A DNA stretch of 52,309 nucleotides from Natrialba aegyptia DSM 13077. Its GTDB lineage: Archaea; Halobacteriota; Halobacteria; Halobacteriales; Natrialbaceae. Each line of letters starts with the position of its first letter. Position 1 is the stretch's first letter. Both the position numbers and the translations under genes were made by a program. The stretch is from NCBI RefSeq assembly GCF_000337535.1, contig NZ_AOIP01000034.1:1-52309 (forward strand), given 5' to 3'. Below, piece by piece: positions 1 through 8,533 of the stretch. The notes below the pieces were generated by a model. The model saw only the letters and a program-made list of their open reading frames with translations, was not told the origin of the DNA and did not search any database.

Positions 1-76
1 GGGCGAGCACGCGGCCACGAATCCAGGAGTGGTGGCTGGCGGTGATCCAGTAGCGACGGTCGGTAGCTGATGCCAT
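1..76 (-). CDS. Start of an unidentified gene (partial)
   Basis: An ATG at 74-76 on the minus strand opens a frame that stays open to the window edge (25 codons, beginning MASATDRRYWITASHH). It lies 46 bases downstream of the RuvC-like gene on the same strand, so the two could be co-transcribed. The piece is too short to recognise a family. The frame is plausible because it starts cleanly after the neighbouring stop and has GC-rich third positions. Confidence 0.4.
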   Translation of the reverse strand, partial: MASATDRRYWITASHHSWIRGRVLA

Positions 77-122
77 TGCACTCGTGTACCGAGAGCAAGT
101 CTGTATCCGAATCCAAGCCGGT

Positions 123-977
123 TCAACCATCGTCGTTGCGGCCGCCCGTGCTATCAGTATCCTCAGTATCCGTCTCACTGGCAGGGTTAGCCGCCTCCGC
201 CCTGGTAGTAACATCCTCCTGCGTCCCGTTTGTAGTCGATGCCTCGTCGCTCTCGGATCGGTGCTCGGCGAGCGCCTCCTCGATCGTCAACTCCCCGGCC
301 GCGACGCGGCGGGCGAGCAGTTCGTCGATCGCCCGATTCGTCCGACTCTGCTCGCGCGAGCGGTCCTTGATCACCTGGAGTTCACCCGCCGTCGGCTCGA
401 TATCGCGGGCGTCGACGACCTCCCCTTCGTGCCGGGCGATGTTGACCGCGGCCAACACGTCGCCCATCCCTCGCGCACCGGTCCCGAGGTAGGGCGTCGT
501 CCCCGTCTCGTCGATGAGTTCGACTTGCACGTCCTCCAGATCGTTGACCAATTTTGAACTCCGGAGGCGCGCGCCGTCGCCGATGCGAACGACCGGGTCG
601 GCGGCGTCGCTCACTTCGCGTTGGATCACGGCCACCGCGTCGGCGAGTGGCACCTGAAACGCGGCGACGACCGTCTCGCCCGCCAGCACGGCGATGCCGG
701 GGTCGCGTCCGGGGTCGACGCCGATAATCGTCCGCCCGGCCGCGCCTCGAAGCGTCGTCAACGCCTGATCGACCGCCCGCCGCGGCTCGTCGGGTTCGGC
801 GACGACCGTCGGCACGTCGTCCAACTCGGCTGCCGATTCCGCGTCCGTGATGACCACGGACGTTCGATCCGGCAACTCGGCGTCCGGTTCGACGGTCGTG
901 AACTCGGTCCCCCGGTCCCGGAGTTCGGTAACGACGCCGTGGTAGACCTCGAAGTCCGCTGTCGCGACGACGATCAC
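123..977 (-). CDS. RuvC/YqgF-like (RNase H fold) protein, divergent from radB
   Basis: 284-residue protein from a GTG start at 977. That start is chosen because a TTTATT box at about 1002-1007 lies some 26 bases upstream, the normal spacing for leaderless haloarchaeal genes; the frame is open further upstream to 1094 but would then cross the divergent promoter. Residues 1-75 look like a small Rossmann-type alpha/beta domain. From about residue 83 there is an RNase-H-like core: GVDPGRDPG (Asp88) resembles the first catalytic strand of RuvC, Glu153/Glu157 lie in VELIDE, and GDVLAAVNIARH (Asp173) resembles the last acidic helix. A charged helical tail follows, ending in a polar acidic stretch. 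By analogy it may cut branched or structured nucleic acid; this is inference. Its divergent placement next to radB supports a recombination role. Confidence 0.7.
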   Translation of the reverse strand: MIVVATADFEVYHGVVTELRDRGTEFTTVEPDAELPDRTSVVITDAESAAELDDVPTVVAEPDEPRRAVDQALTTLRGAAGRTIIGVDPGRDPGIAVLAGETVVAAFQVPLADAVAVIQREVSDAADPVVRIGDGARLRSSKLVNDLEDVQVELIDETGTTPYLGTGARGMGDVLAAVNIARHEGEVVDARDIEPTAGELQVIKDRSREQSRTNRAIDELLARRVAAGELTIEEALAEHRSESDEASTTNGTQEDVTTRAEAANPASETDTEDTDSTGGRNDDG

Positions 978-1000
978 ACTCGTCTTTCGCCGGCCCGCCG

Positions 1001-1080
1001 AATAAACGTGTCCGACGCCAGCGCCGGCACCGCGGCGCGAGAACGAGTCGGCCGTCGGTGACGTTTCGGGGACTTTTTGC
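1001..1080. promoter_or_regulatory. Divergent promoters of the RuvC-like gene and radB
   Basis: Two TATA-like boxes face outwards: TTTATT on the minus strand at about 1002-1007, 26 bases before the GTG at 977, and a TTTTT tract on the plus strand at 1074-1078, about 27 bases before the radB GTG at 1103. Both spacings fit leaderless transcripts. The shared region of roughly 125 bases would allow co-regulation. Confidence 0.5.
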
Positions 1081-1102
1081 CCGAACAACCCCAACTACGG
1101 GC

Positions 1103-1942
1103 GTGAACGACGCGGCAATCCAGACCGGCTGCGGGCCGGTCGACGAGTTACTCGGCGGGGGATTCGAGCGCGGCACCGTGACGCAACTGTACGGACCACC
1201 GGCCGCAGGCAAGACCAACCTCGCCCTCTCGGCTGCCGTCGAAACCGCCGCCACCGGCGGGACCGTCGTCTACATCGACACCGAAGGCGTCTCGGTCGAT
1301 CGCTTCGACCAACTGCTGTCCGCTCGCGTCGGCACGGATGGGGCGGTCGCCGGTGACCGAGAGTCAGACACGCTCGAACCGGGACCGGAGCCGGGGCCGG
1401 AACCATCAACGGAACCCAAATCTACAGCCGACCCTGAACGCGACACAGACGCCACCGGTGACACCCACCCTGACATCGAAACCGTCGCCTCGCGAATCGT
1501 CATCGAAGACGCCCTCGACTTCGAAGAACAGGCCGAAGCCGTCCGCGATGCCGAAGAGTTCGCCGAGCGGGCGGACCTGATCGTCCTCGATAGCGCAACC
1601 GGCTTCTACCGACTCGAACGCACCGGCGAGGGCAGCGACGGCGAAGCCCTGCGAAGCGTCACCAGACAGGTGACACACCTCCTCTCTCTCGCGCGCAAAC
1701 ACGAACTCGCGGTCGTGCTCACGAACCAGGTGTTCGCCGATCCCGACTCGGACCGCACGCGCGCACTCGGTGGAAACACGCTCGAGCACTGGACCGGCGT
1801 CGTTCTGCGACTCGAGCGCTTTCGCGGTGGCAAACGACGTGCGATGCTCGAAAAGCACCGCTCGAAACCGGCGGGAGAGTCGGTACAGTTCCAGATTACG
1901 GACGCAGGTATCGAGGGCGACGGCGAGAGGGGACGGCGCTAG
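1103..1942 (+). CDS. radB: DNA repair and recombination protein RadB
   Basis: RecA-family ATPase paralogous to RadA, lacking the N-terminal DNA-binding domain, thought to act as a mediator in archaeal homologous recombination. It begins VNDAAIQTGCGPVDELLGGG, the usual RadB opening; the GTG at 1103 is preferred to the ATG at 1058 because a T-rich promoter box lies 27 bases upstream. Walker A GPPAAGKT is at about residues 31-38 and Walker B LIVLD at about 159-163. Length is 279 residues, longer than typical RadB because of an acidic Pro/Glu/Asp insertion at about residues 80-125 (PEPGPEP repeats) between the core strands, likely a surface loop adapted to salt. Divergent from the RuvC-like gene. 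Confidence 0.93.
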   Translation: MNDAAIQTGCGPVDELLGGGFERGTVTQLYGPPAAGKTNLALSAAVETAATGGTVVYIDTEGVSVDRFDQLLSARVGTDGAVAGDRESDTLEPGPEPGPEPSTEPKSTADPERDTDATGDTHPDIETVASRIVIEDALDFEEQAEAVRDAEEFAERADLIVLDSATGFYRLERTGEGSDGEALRSVTRQVTHLLSLARKHELAVVLTNQVFADPDSDRTRALGGNTLEHWTGVVLRLERFRGGKRRAMLEKHRSKPAGESVQFQITDAGIEGDGERGRR

Positions 1943-1947
1943 TTACA

Positions 1948-2808
1948 CTACAGGTCCGTCTTTCGGAACCGCAGGTAGCCGAAGCAGAGCGGGCCACCGA
2001 TCCAGCCGAGGAGGATCACGAACGCGAACAGCGGCCGTTCGTAGACGGCGGGATTGTCCGGAACGGCGTGAAACGGGATGTTCTCGAACGCCGGAACGAG
2101 TCCGCCGGCGAAGTTCGTAAACGCGGTCATCGGATTCAGGGCGACGACGAAGTCGACCCACGGCGGCGATGTCTCGGGGAGCGTGAAGCCGGATACGACG
2201 TAGAGGAGAATCTGCGGAAGGACGGTCCACAGCTGGAAGACGAAGACGACGTAGGCGCTGAACGCCGCAAACGAGGCTCGAGTCGAGGTTTTCGTGACGA
2301 CCGAGATAGCGACGGCGATCGCGGTAAACGTGATCGTGAGGACGAAAAAGGCGAGCAGGGAGCCGGCAAACAGCGTTCCGTCGATCGAGACACCCATCAC
2401 GAGCGCGATCGGCGCGGCGACGAGCAGCGCTGCAAGGGCGCTCATGGCGATGACGATGCTTCGCCCGAGCAGCGTTCCGAGAACGACCGTCTGCCGAGAA
2501 AAGGGCAGTCCGAGCAGCACCGTCAGCGAGCCCGTCGATCGTTTCTCGACCAGCGCGGGGGCGACGACTCCGAGCGCGACGAGCGGAATCAACAGCGTGA
2601 CCGGGGCGAGCAACTGGGAGACGAGTTCGATGTCGACCTGCGCGGACGTTCGCCGGGCGGTTCGGCCCGCCGCGTACGCGAGTCCGGCACCGAGCAGTGC
2701 GAACATACCGACGAGAACGTGGGCCTGTCGATCGCGGACGGCGTCCTGGACGTCCTCGCGGGTAAAGAGCAGCAGGCGGCCGAGGAACCCGAGACCGGCC
2801 TGGCTCAT
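1948..2808 (-). CDS. ABC transporter permease (ABC-2 type)
   Basis: 286 residues with about six hydrophobic segments (around residues 30-50, 70-90, 110-135, 145-170, 180-205 and 255-275). It has the general shape of an ABC-2/NatB-like permease, including the VEKRSTGSLTVLLGLPFSR segment typical of the first cytoplasmic loop. Its start overlaps the stop of the ATPase gene by four bases (ATGA), so the two are translationally coupled and form one exporter. The substrate cannot be read from sequence. It converges with radB, leaving only a few bases between the two stops. Confidence 0.85.
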   Translation of the reverse strand: MSQAGLGFLGRLLLFTREDVQDAVRDRQAHVLVGMFALLGAGLAYAAGRTARRTSAQVDIELVSQLLAPVTLLIPLVALGVVAPALVEKRSTGSLTVLLGLPFSRQTVVLGTLLGRSIVIAMSALAALLVAAPIALVMGVSIDGTLFAGSLLAFFVLTITFTAIAVAISVVTKTSTRASFAAFSAYVVFVFQLWTVLPQILLYVVSGFTLPETSPPWVDFVVALNPMTAFTNFAGGLVPAFENIPFHAVPDNPAVYERPLFAFVILLGWIGGPLCFGYLRFRKTDL

Positions 2809-3737
2809 GCGACACCCTCCGTGACGGTCGCGAAGAGTTCATCCAGCGACGGATCGGTCGTCGAGACGTTCGAAACGGTTGCGGGTGAGTCGTGGCAGGC
2901 GGCGATGACCGGCGCTTTCGCGCGGTTCTCACAGGCGACTTCGATCGTCGTGCCGTTGGTTTCGAGTTCTGCGACGCCGTCGATGGATGAGAGGCGGTCG
3001 AGTGCGTCGGCGGGGACTTGCGAGAGTTCGAGCGTGACGCGGGCCATGCCGCCGACGGTTTCGCGGAGGTGGTCGATGCTGTCGACGGTGACGAGTTGGC
3101 CGGCGTCGAGGATGGCGACGCGGTCGCAGACCGCTTCGACCTGTTCTAAGATGTGACTCGAGAAGAAGACGGTCGCGCCGCGGTCGCGCTCCTCGCGAAC
3201 GATGCGCCGCATCGTGCGGGCACCGTTGGGGTCGAGGCCGGTCGACGGCTCGTCGAGCACGAGCAGGTCGGGCTCGCCGGCCAGCGCCATCGCGAGCATG
3301 AGCCGCTGGGCCATCCCCTTCGAGTACTGGTCGACGGGGTAGGCGTCCGGACCGAGCATGTTCACCCGCTCTAACAGTTCCTCCGGGTCGTCGGTGGCGT
3401 TCTTGGACTCGATCGCGAACTCGACGTGTTCGCGCCCCGTCCGTTCGCCGATCGGACCGTAGCCGTCCGGAAGGACGCCAGTGCGTTCGCGCACGCTGAC
3501 GCTGTCGGTCTGGACGTCGTGACCGAGGACGCGGACCGACCCGCTGGTCGGCTGGACGTAATCGAGCATGATGTCGATTGCAGTCGACTTGCCGGCCCCG
3601 TTCGGGCCGAGAAAGCCGAACACCTCCCCTTCTTCGACGGTGAGATCGACGTTCCGGAGGGCAGTCACGGAATTACTGCGGATAATACCGCGACGCTTGT
3701 AGCGCTTTGACACGCCACTGAATTCGATGGCGACCAT
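2805..3737 (-). CDS. ABC transporter ATP-binding protein
   Basis: 310-residue nucleotide-binding subunit of the permease encoded just downstream. Walker A is GPNGAGKST at about residues 44-52, the signature motif is YSKGMAQRL at about 138-146 and Walker B is LLVLDEPSTGLD, followed by the switch His in FFSSHI. A C-terminal regulatory extension of about 85 residues is typical of the CcmA/NatA-like branch. First gene of the two-gene operon. Substrate unknown; lipid, peptide or Na+ export are family possibilities. Confidence 0.9.
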   Translation of the reverse strand: MVAIEFSGVSKRYKRRGIIRSNSVTALRNVDLTVEEGEVFGFLGPNGAGKSTAIDIMLDYVQPTSGSVRVLGHDVQTDSVSVRERTGVLPDGYGPIGERTGREHVEFAIESKNATDDPEELLERVNMLGPDAYPVDQYSKGMAQRLMLAMALAGEPDLLVLDEPSTGLDPNGARTMRRIVREERDRGATVFFSSHILEQVEAVCDRVAILDAGQLVTVDSIDHLRETVGGMARVTLELSQVPADALDRLSSIDGVAELETNGTTIEVACENRAKAPVIAACHDSPATVSNVSTTDPSLDELFATVTEGVA

Positions 3738-3930
3738 ACAGCAGACCCCACAGCCATCGCTAATAGACTTTGTGTTCGGCTGTCAAGTTCGTGCGACTGG
3801 GCTGGGGTTGGAACGCTGAACTCGTGAGACTAGGTGCCGAATGGCAGGGTGTGCTGACCGTGGTGGCCGTGACGGTTCTGGTGACGAGCAGGGTGCAAAA
3901 AACGGACGAAAGGCGGCGGAGCGGCGGTCG

Positions 3931-5088
3931 TTAGAGCTCGTTCAGTTTCCGGAGGAGTTGGCCGCGGTACTCCTCGTCGCTCGTAATTCCCTTGACCTCG
4001 AGGACGTTGCGCTCGAGTTTGTCGAGCGCGACGCGGAAGGCGTTCTCCGCGCCGTAGCCCTCGCCGGTGCCGGCGACCTGCCCCTTGTTCGTCCGCAGGC
4101 GGACCTGGCAGTGGATCAACGGCGTGCCGCGGAGTTTCTCCTTGTGTTCCTTGAATCGTACGTGGACGTGAAGCACCTGCATGTCGGCGTACTTGTCCGA
4201 GACGTTCTCGATGCTCTGGACGATCGACTCTCGGGTGATCGTATCGAGCAGCGAGACGTTCGTGATCTGGACGTCCATGTGGTCCTCCTCGGTGAACGTC
4301 AGCGCCCGCAGAACGTCCGTCTTGGTGATGACCCCGATGACGGTCCGATCGTCGTCTTCGGGCGTCACCATCAGCCCGGCGTAGTCGTTATCGAGCATCG
4401 TCCTCACGGCCTTCTCGGCAGTGGCATCGAGGGTCGTCGTACTGACCGGGCTGTTCATGATGTCGTAGACCGGCACATCGAGCAGGCGCTGGGTATCGCC
4501 GACACGATCGCCCGTCGTCGTCGTGTGGTTCTCCCGAATGACGAAGTCGGCGATGTCGTGGGTCGTGATCACACCGGTGAGGTAGCCGTTTTCGTTCAGC
4601 ACCGGCAGTCGCGAGATGCCGTGTTCGCGCAGGTGATTGATCGCCTTCCCGACGCCGTCGTCTTCCTGCAGCGTGACCGGGTCAGCCGTGTAAATATCCT
4701 CGACGGTAAGCGCATCGAGGTTCTCGAGAACCGCCTCGAGAATCGCATCGTCGGAGATGACGCCCCAGAGGTCGTCGTGCTCGAAGACCGGCGCGACCTT
4801 GGCGTTACTCTCGACGAGCACGCGGGCGGTCTCCCGAATATCTTCCTGCCGGTCGACCTTCGGGGACGGCGTGCTCCGACTGGGTTTGGTAAGTGCCGCA
4901 ACCTTCGCGTCGTCCTCGACGTGAGATTGGAGGAGCTCCCGCTCGCTGATGACGCCCTCGTAGTCCCCGTCGTCAGTGACGATGATTCCCTTGGGGTTGC
5001 CGTCCTCGAACGTCGAGCGGACTTTCCCCATTCGCGTCCCGACATCGACTTCGATGTAGTCCTGGGTGGCGATATCAGCGATATTCAT
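3931..5088 (-). CDS. Four-CBS-domain protein with HPF-like C-terminal domain
   Basis: 385 residues from the ATG at 5088 (MNIADIATQDYIEVD); the frame is open for 13 more codons to 5127, but those do not resemble the domain. Four CBS modules in two Bateman pairs occupy about residues 1-265, each with the usual G-(V/I)-(I/V)-(S/T) ending (EGVISERELL, WGVISDDAIL, TGVITTHDIA, IGVITKTDVL). The last about 110 residues (MDVQITNVSLLDTI onward, with VHVRFKEHKEKLRG and a basic strand) resemble the S30AE/HPF ribosome-hibernation fold. CBS pairs bind adenine nucleotides, so it may couple cell energy state to ribosome or RNA binding; this is inference. Single-gene unit. Confidence 0.8.
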   Translation of the reverse strand: MNIADIATQDYIEVDVGTRMGKVRSTFEDGNPKGIIVTDDGDYEGVISERELLQSHVEDDAKVAALTKPSRSTPSPKVDRQEDIRETARVLVESNAKVAPVFEHDDLWGVISDDAILEAVLENLDALTVEDIYTADPVTLQEDDGVGKAINHLREHGISRLPVLNENGYLTGVITTHDIADFVIRENHTTTTGDRVGDTQRLLDVPVYDIMNSPVSTTTLDATAEKAVRTMLDNDYAGLMVTPEDDDRTVIGVITKTDVLRALTFTEEDHMDVQITNVSLLDTITRESIVQSIENVSDKYADMQVLHVHVRFKEHKEKLRGTPLIHCQVRLRTNKGQVAGTGEGYGAENAFRVALDKLERNVLEVKGITSDEEYRGQLLRKLNEL

Positions 5089-5227
5089 CCTTGCGAACGG
5101 ATATACTGCACCAAGGGTTTTGAACATACCGCACGGTTTGTCCGGGTCGGACCGCTGAGCAGTGGATCGATCCGGGTTGGCTAGCAGGGGCAGACACTAT
5201 TTTGTCCGGACCCGATGTAATGCGCGT

Positions 5228-5548
5228 ATGAGGCCCGATATCGGCGTTCTCGGACGGTACACGTACCTCGCAACCGAACTCTTCTGGGGAACGATCGCGG
5301 CCACCCTACTGTACCGGGCAAACGCGGTCCGCAAAGCGGCGGTGACGATCCTCGCCCTCTATCCCATCGCGTACCTCTGGGACCGGTACACGCTCGCCGT
5401 CGGGGTCTTCAGTATCGAACTCCGAACGGGAATCGAAATCGCCGGCATCCCGCTCGAAGAACACCTGTTCATGGCCGTCGTCCCGGGTCTCGTCATCGGC
5501 TTCCACGAGACCATATTTGGCAGCGAACAGACAACTATCACCGAATGA
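5228..5548 (+). CDS. Lycopene-cyclase-domain protein (single-domain, small)
   Basis: 106 residues from the ATG at 5228, chosen because a TATTTT box at about 5199-5204 lies 27 bases upstream. Three to four hydrophobic helices are visible, and the segment GIPLEEHLFMAVVPG carries the P-x-E-E motif with a following Phe that marks the lycopene cyclase CrtYc/CrtYd (CarR-like) domain. Full haloarchaeal lycopene cyclases have two such domains, so this is a half-size protein that may pair with another subunit or do something else in membrane carotenoid metabolism. No other carotenoid gene is nearby. A CAP-domain gene starts 42 bases downstream. Confidence 0.7.
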   Translation: MRPDIGVLGRYTYLATELFWGTIAATLLYRANAVRKAAVTILALYPIAYLWDRYTLAVGVFSIELRTGIEIAGIPLEEHLFMAVVPGLVIGFHETIFGSEQTTITE

Positions 5549-5590
5549 GAGTAATCACGGCTGTCTTATTCCTGGACGCCAACGAGGGAG

Positions 5591-6370
5591 ATGATGGACC
5601 GACGGGACCAGTCGACGGCCGAGACGCAGCCAGAGCCATCGGACGACTCCCGCGCTCGCACTGGCTCCACGATTCGCTCCCTCGGACGCCTCCTCCTCAC
5701 AGCCGCCCTCGTCGGCGGGCTGCTCGCCGGCACGGCGGTGCTCGCGCCGATCGCGATCGACGACCTCGATTCTATCGGCGACATTCCCATTACCGAACGG
5801 CCCGCCCCGAGTTCGGATCCGCCGCCGGCCGGCGAGCGAAACCCCGAGGTGACCGACCCGGACGATCCCGGGGATTCGGCTCACGAAACCGACGTTGAGA
5901 CCGTGACGGCGACGACCGTCGAGGACTTCGTCCACGCCGAAGTCAACGAGCGACGGGCCGAGCACGGACTCGAGCCGCTGGCGTGGGACGGGACCATCGC
6001 CTCCGTCTCCCGCGCACACAGCGCCGACATGGCCCAGCAGGAGTACTTCTCGCACACGAACCCTGCCGGCGAAGGACCGTACGACCGATTCACCGCCGTC
6101 GACAACTACTGTCGCGCCTACGGCGAGAACATCGCCATGACCTGGGTCGATAGACGCGTCGAGTCCCCCGACGGAGAGACCGTCGTCGAACACCAGACCG
6201 CCGAAGGCCTCGCGACCGGCCTCGTCAACCAGTGGATGAACTCGACGGATCACCGGAAGGCCATCCTCGAGCAGCACAGCTCCCAGGGCTGGGACCGGGC
6301 CGGAGTCGGCGTCTACATCGACGACGACGGTGCGGTCTACGCGTCGCAGAACTTCTGTCGCGAGTTGTAG
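5591..6370 (+). CDS. CAP (SCP/PR1)-domain membrane-anchored protein
   Basis: 259 residues. A single hydrophobic anchor at about residues 33-55 is followed by an acidic Pro-rich linker, then a CAP domain from about residue 110 to the end. CAP signatures are HAEVNERRAEHGLEPLAWD, RAHSADMAQQEYFSHTNP (His/Glu pocket residues), YGENIAM, and WMNSTDHRKAIL with a terminal GVGVYIDDDGAVYASQNFC. The protein should face the outside of the cell. Bacterial and archaeal CAP proteins have no single known function. Either of two adjacent ATG codons (5591, 5594) could be the start. Confidence 0.85.
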   Translation: MMDRRDQSTAETQPEPSDDSRARTGSTIRSLGRLLLTAALVGGLLAGTAVLAPIAIDDLDSIGDIPITERPAPSSDPPPAGERNPEVTDPDDPGDSAHETDVETVTATTVEDFVHAEVNERRAEHGLEPLAWDGTIASVSRAHSADMAQQEYFSHTNPAGEGPYDRFTAVDNYCRAYGENIAMTWVDRRVESPDGETVVEHQTAEGLATGLVNQWMNSTDHRKAILEQHSSQGWDRAGVGVYIDDDGAVYASQNFCREL

Positions 6371-6469
6371 GCTGTCGAAGTCGGAGTCGACACCGGCACG
6401 CTGGCACCCGCCACAACCGCCGCCGGAGCAGGGGAACGGTTATGGTTCCGGCACCAGCAGACCCGCACG

Positions 6470-7387
6470 ATGAGCGACGATCGAGTTCAGTCCGACTCCG
6501 ACCCCGACACCGACTCCGGCCCCGAGAGCGGGGCCGAGTCGACAGCGGAATCGGGTGCCGACGCCGAGCCCTTCGAGCCGGGTGGCGGTCCCAACCGCGT
6601 CGTTTCCGAGGAGAGCGTCGACGATATTCTCGACTCACTCGCGAAGACGGGCGCGACAGCGGACTCTTCGCGGATTGTGGTTTCCGCGGATGACGGCCCG
6701 ACGGCGGACGAATCTGGGGACGACTTGGCGGACGGTGAGACTGCCGCCGAGGAACCCAGCAGTGAGTCAGCAACGACCAACTCGGCCGGCGACCAGCGGG
6801 TGGCGAGCGAGACGACGGAACCGGCTTCGGAACGTGTCGCGAACGGTTCTCGAATCGAGAACACGACCGACGCCGGTGCCGGCGCGGCTGACGCTCGGGG
6901 TAGTGATACCGTCGGGACAGCCACCAGTGAGGAGGGCACTGACGTGAACTCCAGCGAAGGCGATACCGCTGCGATCACCGGTGGGACGACCGAGATAAGC
7001 ACCGGCGATACCGGTACCGATAGCTCCGGCCTCGCCACCCGCATCGAACAGGGCACCGTTACCGGTGCCGACGTTCGCGCTGCAGAAGCCGGAACCGGCC
7101 GCGAGTCCACACCGGACATCGACGACATCGATCTGTCGGTCGATGACCTCCAGACGGCGGCCGCCGAAACGAGCACGAACGCAGGCGATACCGGGTCCGA
7201 AAGCGGCGACTCACCCGCCAGTGGACCGCCCGACGGCATCGACGGTCTCCCCGATGACGCCGGACCGCTCGCCGGTTCGATCGACGAATCGAACCGCGCC
7301 GAGAATCCAGACGACACCGACGGCAGCGCCGCAACCGACGACTCACCGGGGCTGCTCGGCCGCCTCAGAGAACTCTTCTCGCGATAG
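6470..7387 (+). CDS. Acidic low-complexity protein, haloarchaeal hypothetical
   Basis: 305 residues, very rich in Asp, Glu, Ser, Thr and Gly. A TATA-like TTATGG at about 6440 lies near the leaderless distance from the ATG at 6470. Only short conserved-looking elements stand out: GPNRVVSEESVDDILDSLAKTGA near residues 40-62, a short amphipathic helix DIDDIDLSVDDLQTA in the second half, and a hydrophobic/basic tail GLLGRLRELF at the C terminus. The rest looks intrinsically disordered. These short helices could be docking motifs. Function unknown; no enzyme motif seen. Confidence 0.75.
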   Translation: MSDDRVQSDSDPDTDSGPESGAESTAESGADAEPFEPGGGPNRVVSEESVDDILDSLAKTGATADSSRIVVSADDGPTADESGDDLADGETAAEEPSSESATTNSAGDQRVASETTEPASERVANGSRIENTTDAGAGAADARGSDTVGTATSEEGTDVNSSEGDTAAITGGTTEISTGDTGTDSSGLATRIEQGTVTGADVRAAEAGTGRESTPDIDDIDLSVDDLQTAAAETSTNAGDTGSESGDSPASGPPDGIDGLPDDAGPLAGSIDESNRAENPDDTDGSAATDDSPGLLGRLRELFSR

Positions 7388-7447
7388 TCCCGGGCGTTCG
7401 ATTGTATCGCCGATGAGTGTGCGTGCGATCACAGGGGTCTGAACCGC

Positions 7448-8368
7448 TCATCCGACGAGCGTAATCAGCACGAACAGCGTCGCGATCGACGCGAGCGTCG
7501 TTACGAACACGTTCAGCGAGGCGAACGCCTCGTCGCCGCCGAGTTCGTTTGCGAAGACGAACGTCGAGACGGCGGTCGGCGTGCCGAGCATGACGACGGT
7601 TGCGGTGATCGTCGCGGTATCGACGGCGAGCCACGAGAAAATCGCCCACGCGAGCAGCGGCATGCAGCAGATTTTGAGCGCGACGACGGCGCCCGTCGCA
7701 CCGGCGTCGACCGACGGCGTGTCGATCTGGAGGGACGCGCCGACACAAAGCAACGCGAGCGGGAGGGCGAACATGCTGAGAACGTCGAGGCCGGTCGTGA
7801 CGGCCGGCGCAACCGAGACGTGTGCCGACCCGATCGCCAGGCCGGCTAGCAGCGAGAGGAGAACGGGGTTCGTCGCAAGTCGCCGCAGTTCCGCACTGAG
7901 CGTGGCGTTCGCTCCGTTGAGCGACGAGAGAACGAGAATCGTCAGCGGCAACTGCAATAGCGTGACGACGCCGAGGACGACGCTTGCGATCGCCGTCACG
8001 TCGTCGGCGAAGGTCGCCGCGACGAGCGGCAAGCCGAGATAGCCGAGGTTCGAGTGGTACGATTGGACGATAGCCACGCTTCGGCGCGAGTCAGCCGCGC
8101 GATTTCGATGGACGAGCCAGGCGATGCCCGCCGTGAGTCCGAAGACGAGCGCCAGTCCGCCTGCGAGCGACGGCGAGAGCAACTCGTCGATCGCCCGGTC
8201 GTACGTCGCAACGAAGACGAGCGCCGGCAGCGCAACGTAGTACGCGGCAGCGTTGAGCCACGCCGTTCGTGTCGTATCGAGGAGACCAACCGTTCGGAGT
8301 CCGGCTCCGAACAACAACAACGCGAGCAACGCAAGCAGCCGACCGAGCACGTCCACGTCCACGTCCAT
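7448..8368 (-). CDS. AEC-family (auxin efflux carrier-like) transporter
   Basis: 306 residues with about ten hydrophobic helices arranged in two halves of five, as in the AEC/bile-acid-type fold. Typical stretches are YYVALPALVF near residue 45, YHSNLGYLGLPL near 105, and LGTPTAVSTFVFANELGGD near 265, which carries the conserved Pro in a broken helix. AEC carriers export organic anions such as malate; the substrate here cannot be deduced. It converges with the acidic protein and is a single-gene unit. Confidence 0.85.
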   Translation of the reverse strand: MDVDVDVLGRLLALLALLLFGAGLRTVGLLDTTRTAWLNAAAYYVALPALVFVATYDRAIDELLSPSLAGGLALVFGLTAGIAWLVHRNRAADSRRSVAIVQSYHSNLGYLGLPLVAATFADDVTAIASVVLGVVTLLQLPLTILVLSSLNGANATLSAELRRLATNPVLLSLLAGLAIGSAHVSVAPAVTTGLDVLSMFALPLALLCVGASLQIDTPSVDAGATGAVVALKICCMPLLAWAIFSWLAVDTATITATVVMLGTPTAVSTFVFANELGGDEAFASLNVFVTTLASIATLFVLITLVG

Positions 8369-8533
8369 AGTCCGCCCCAGTCGACTCTGGCATTTCTACC
8401 GTTCGGTTCCGGCTAGTACTGAAACCATTACGAATCGACTCAATACCAGCACGTAGGATCTCTCTACGTACAGAAAGTGACGAAACGTGTAACAAACGTT
8501 TATGAATGGTGTCGTGGTCGGTGGTGCCTGATA

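Noticed and set aside
1058-1102. ATG at 1058 as the radB start
   Set aside because: It would add 15 residues unlike the family and place the promoter box inside the gene; the GTG at 1103 fits leaderless spacing.
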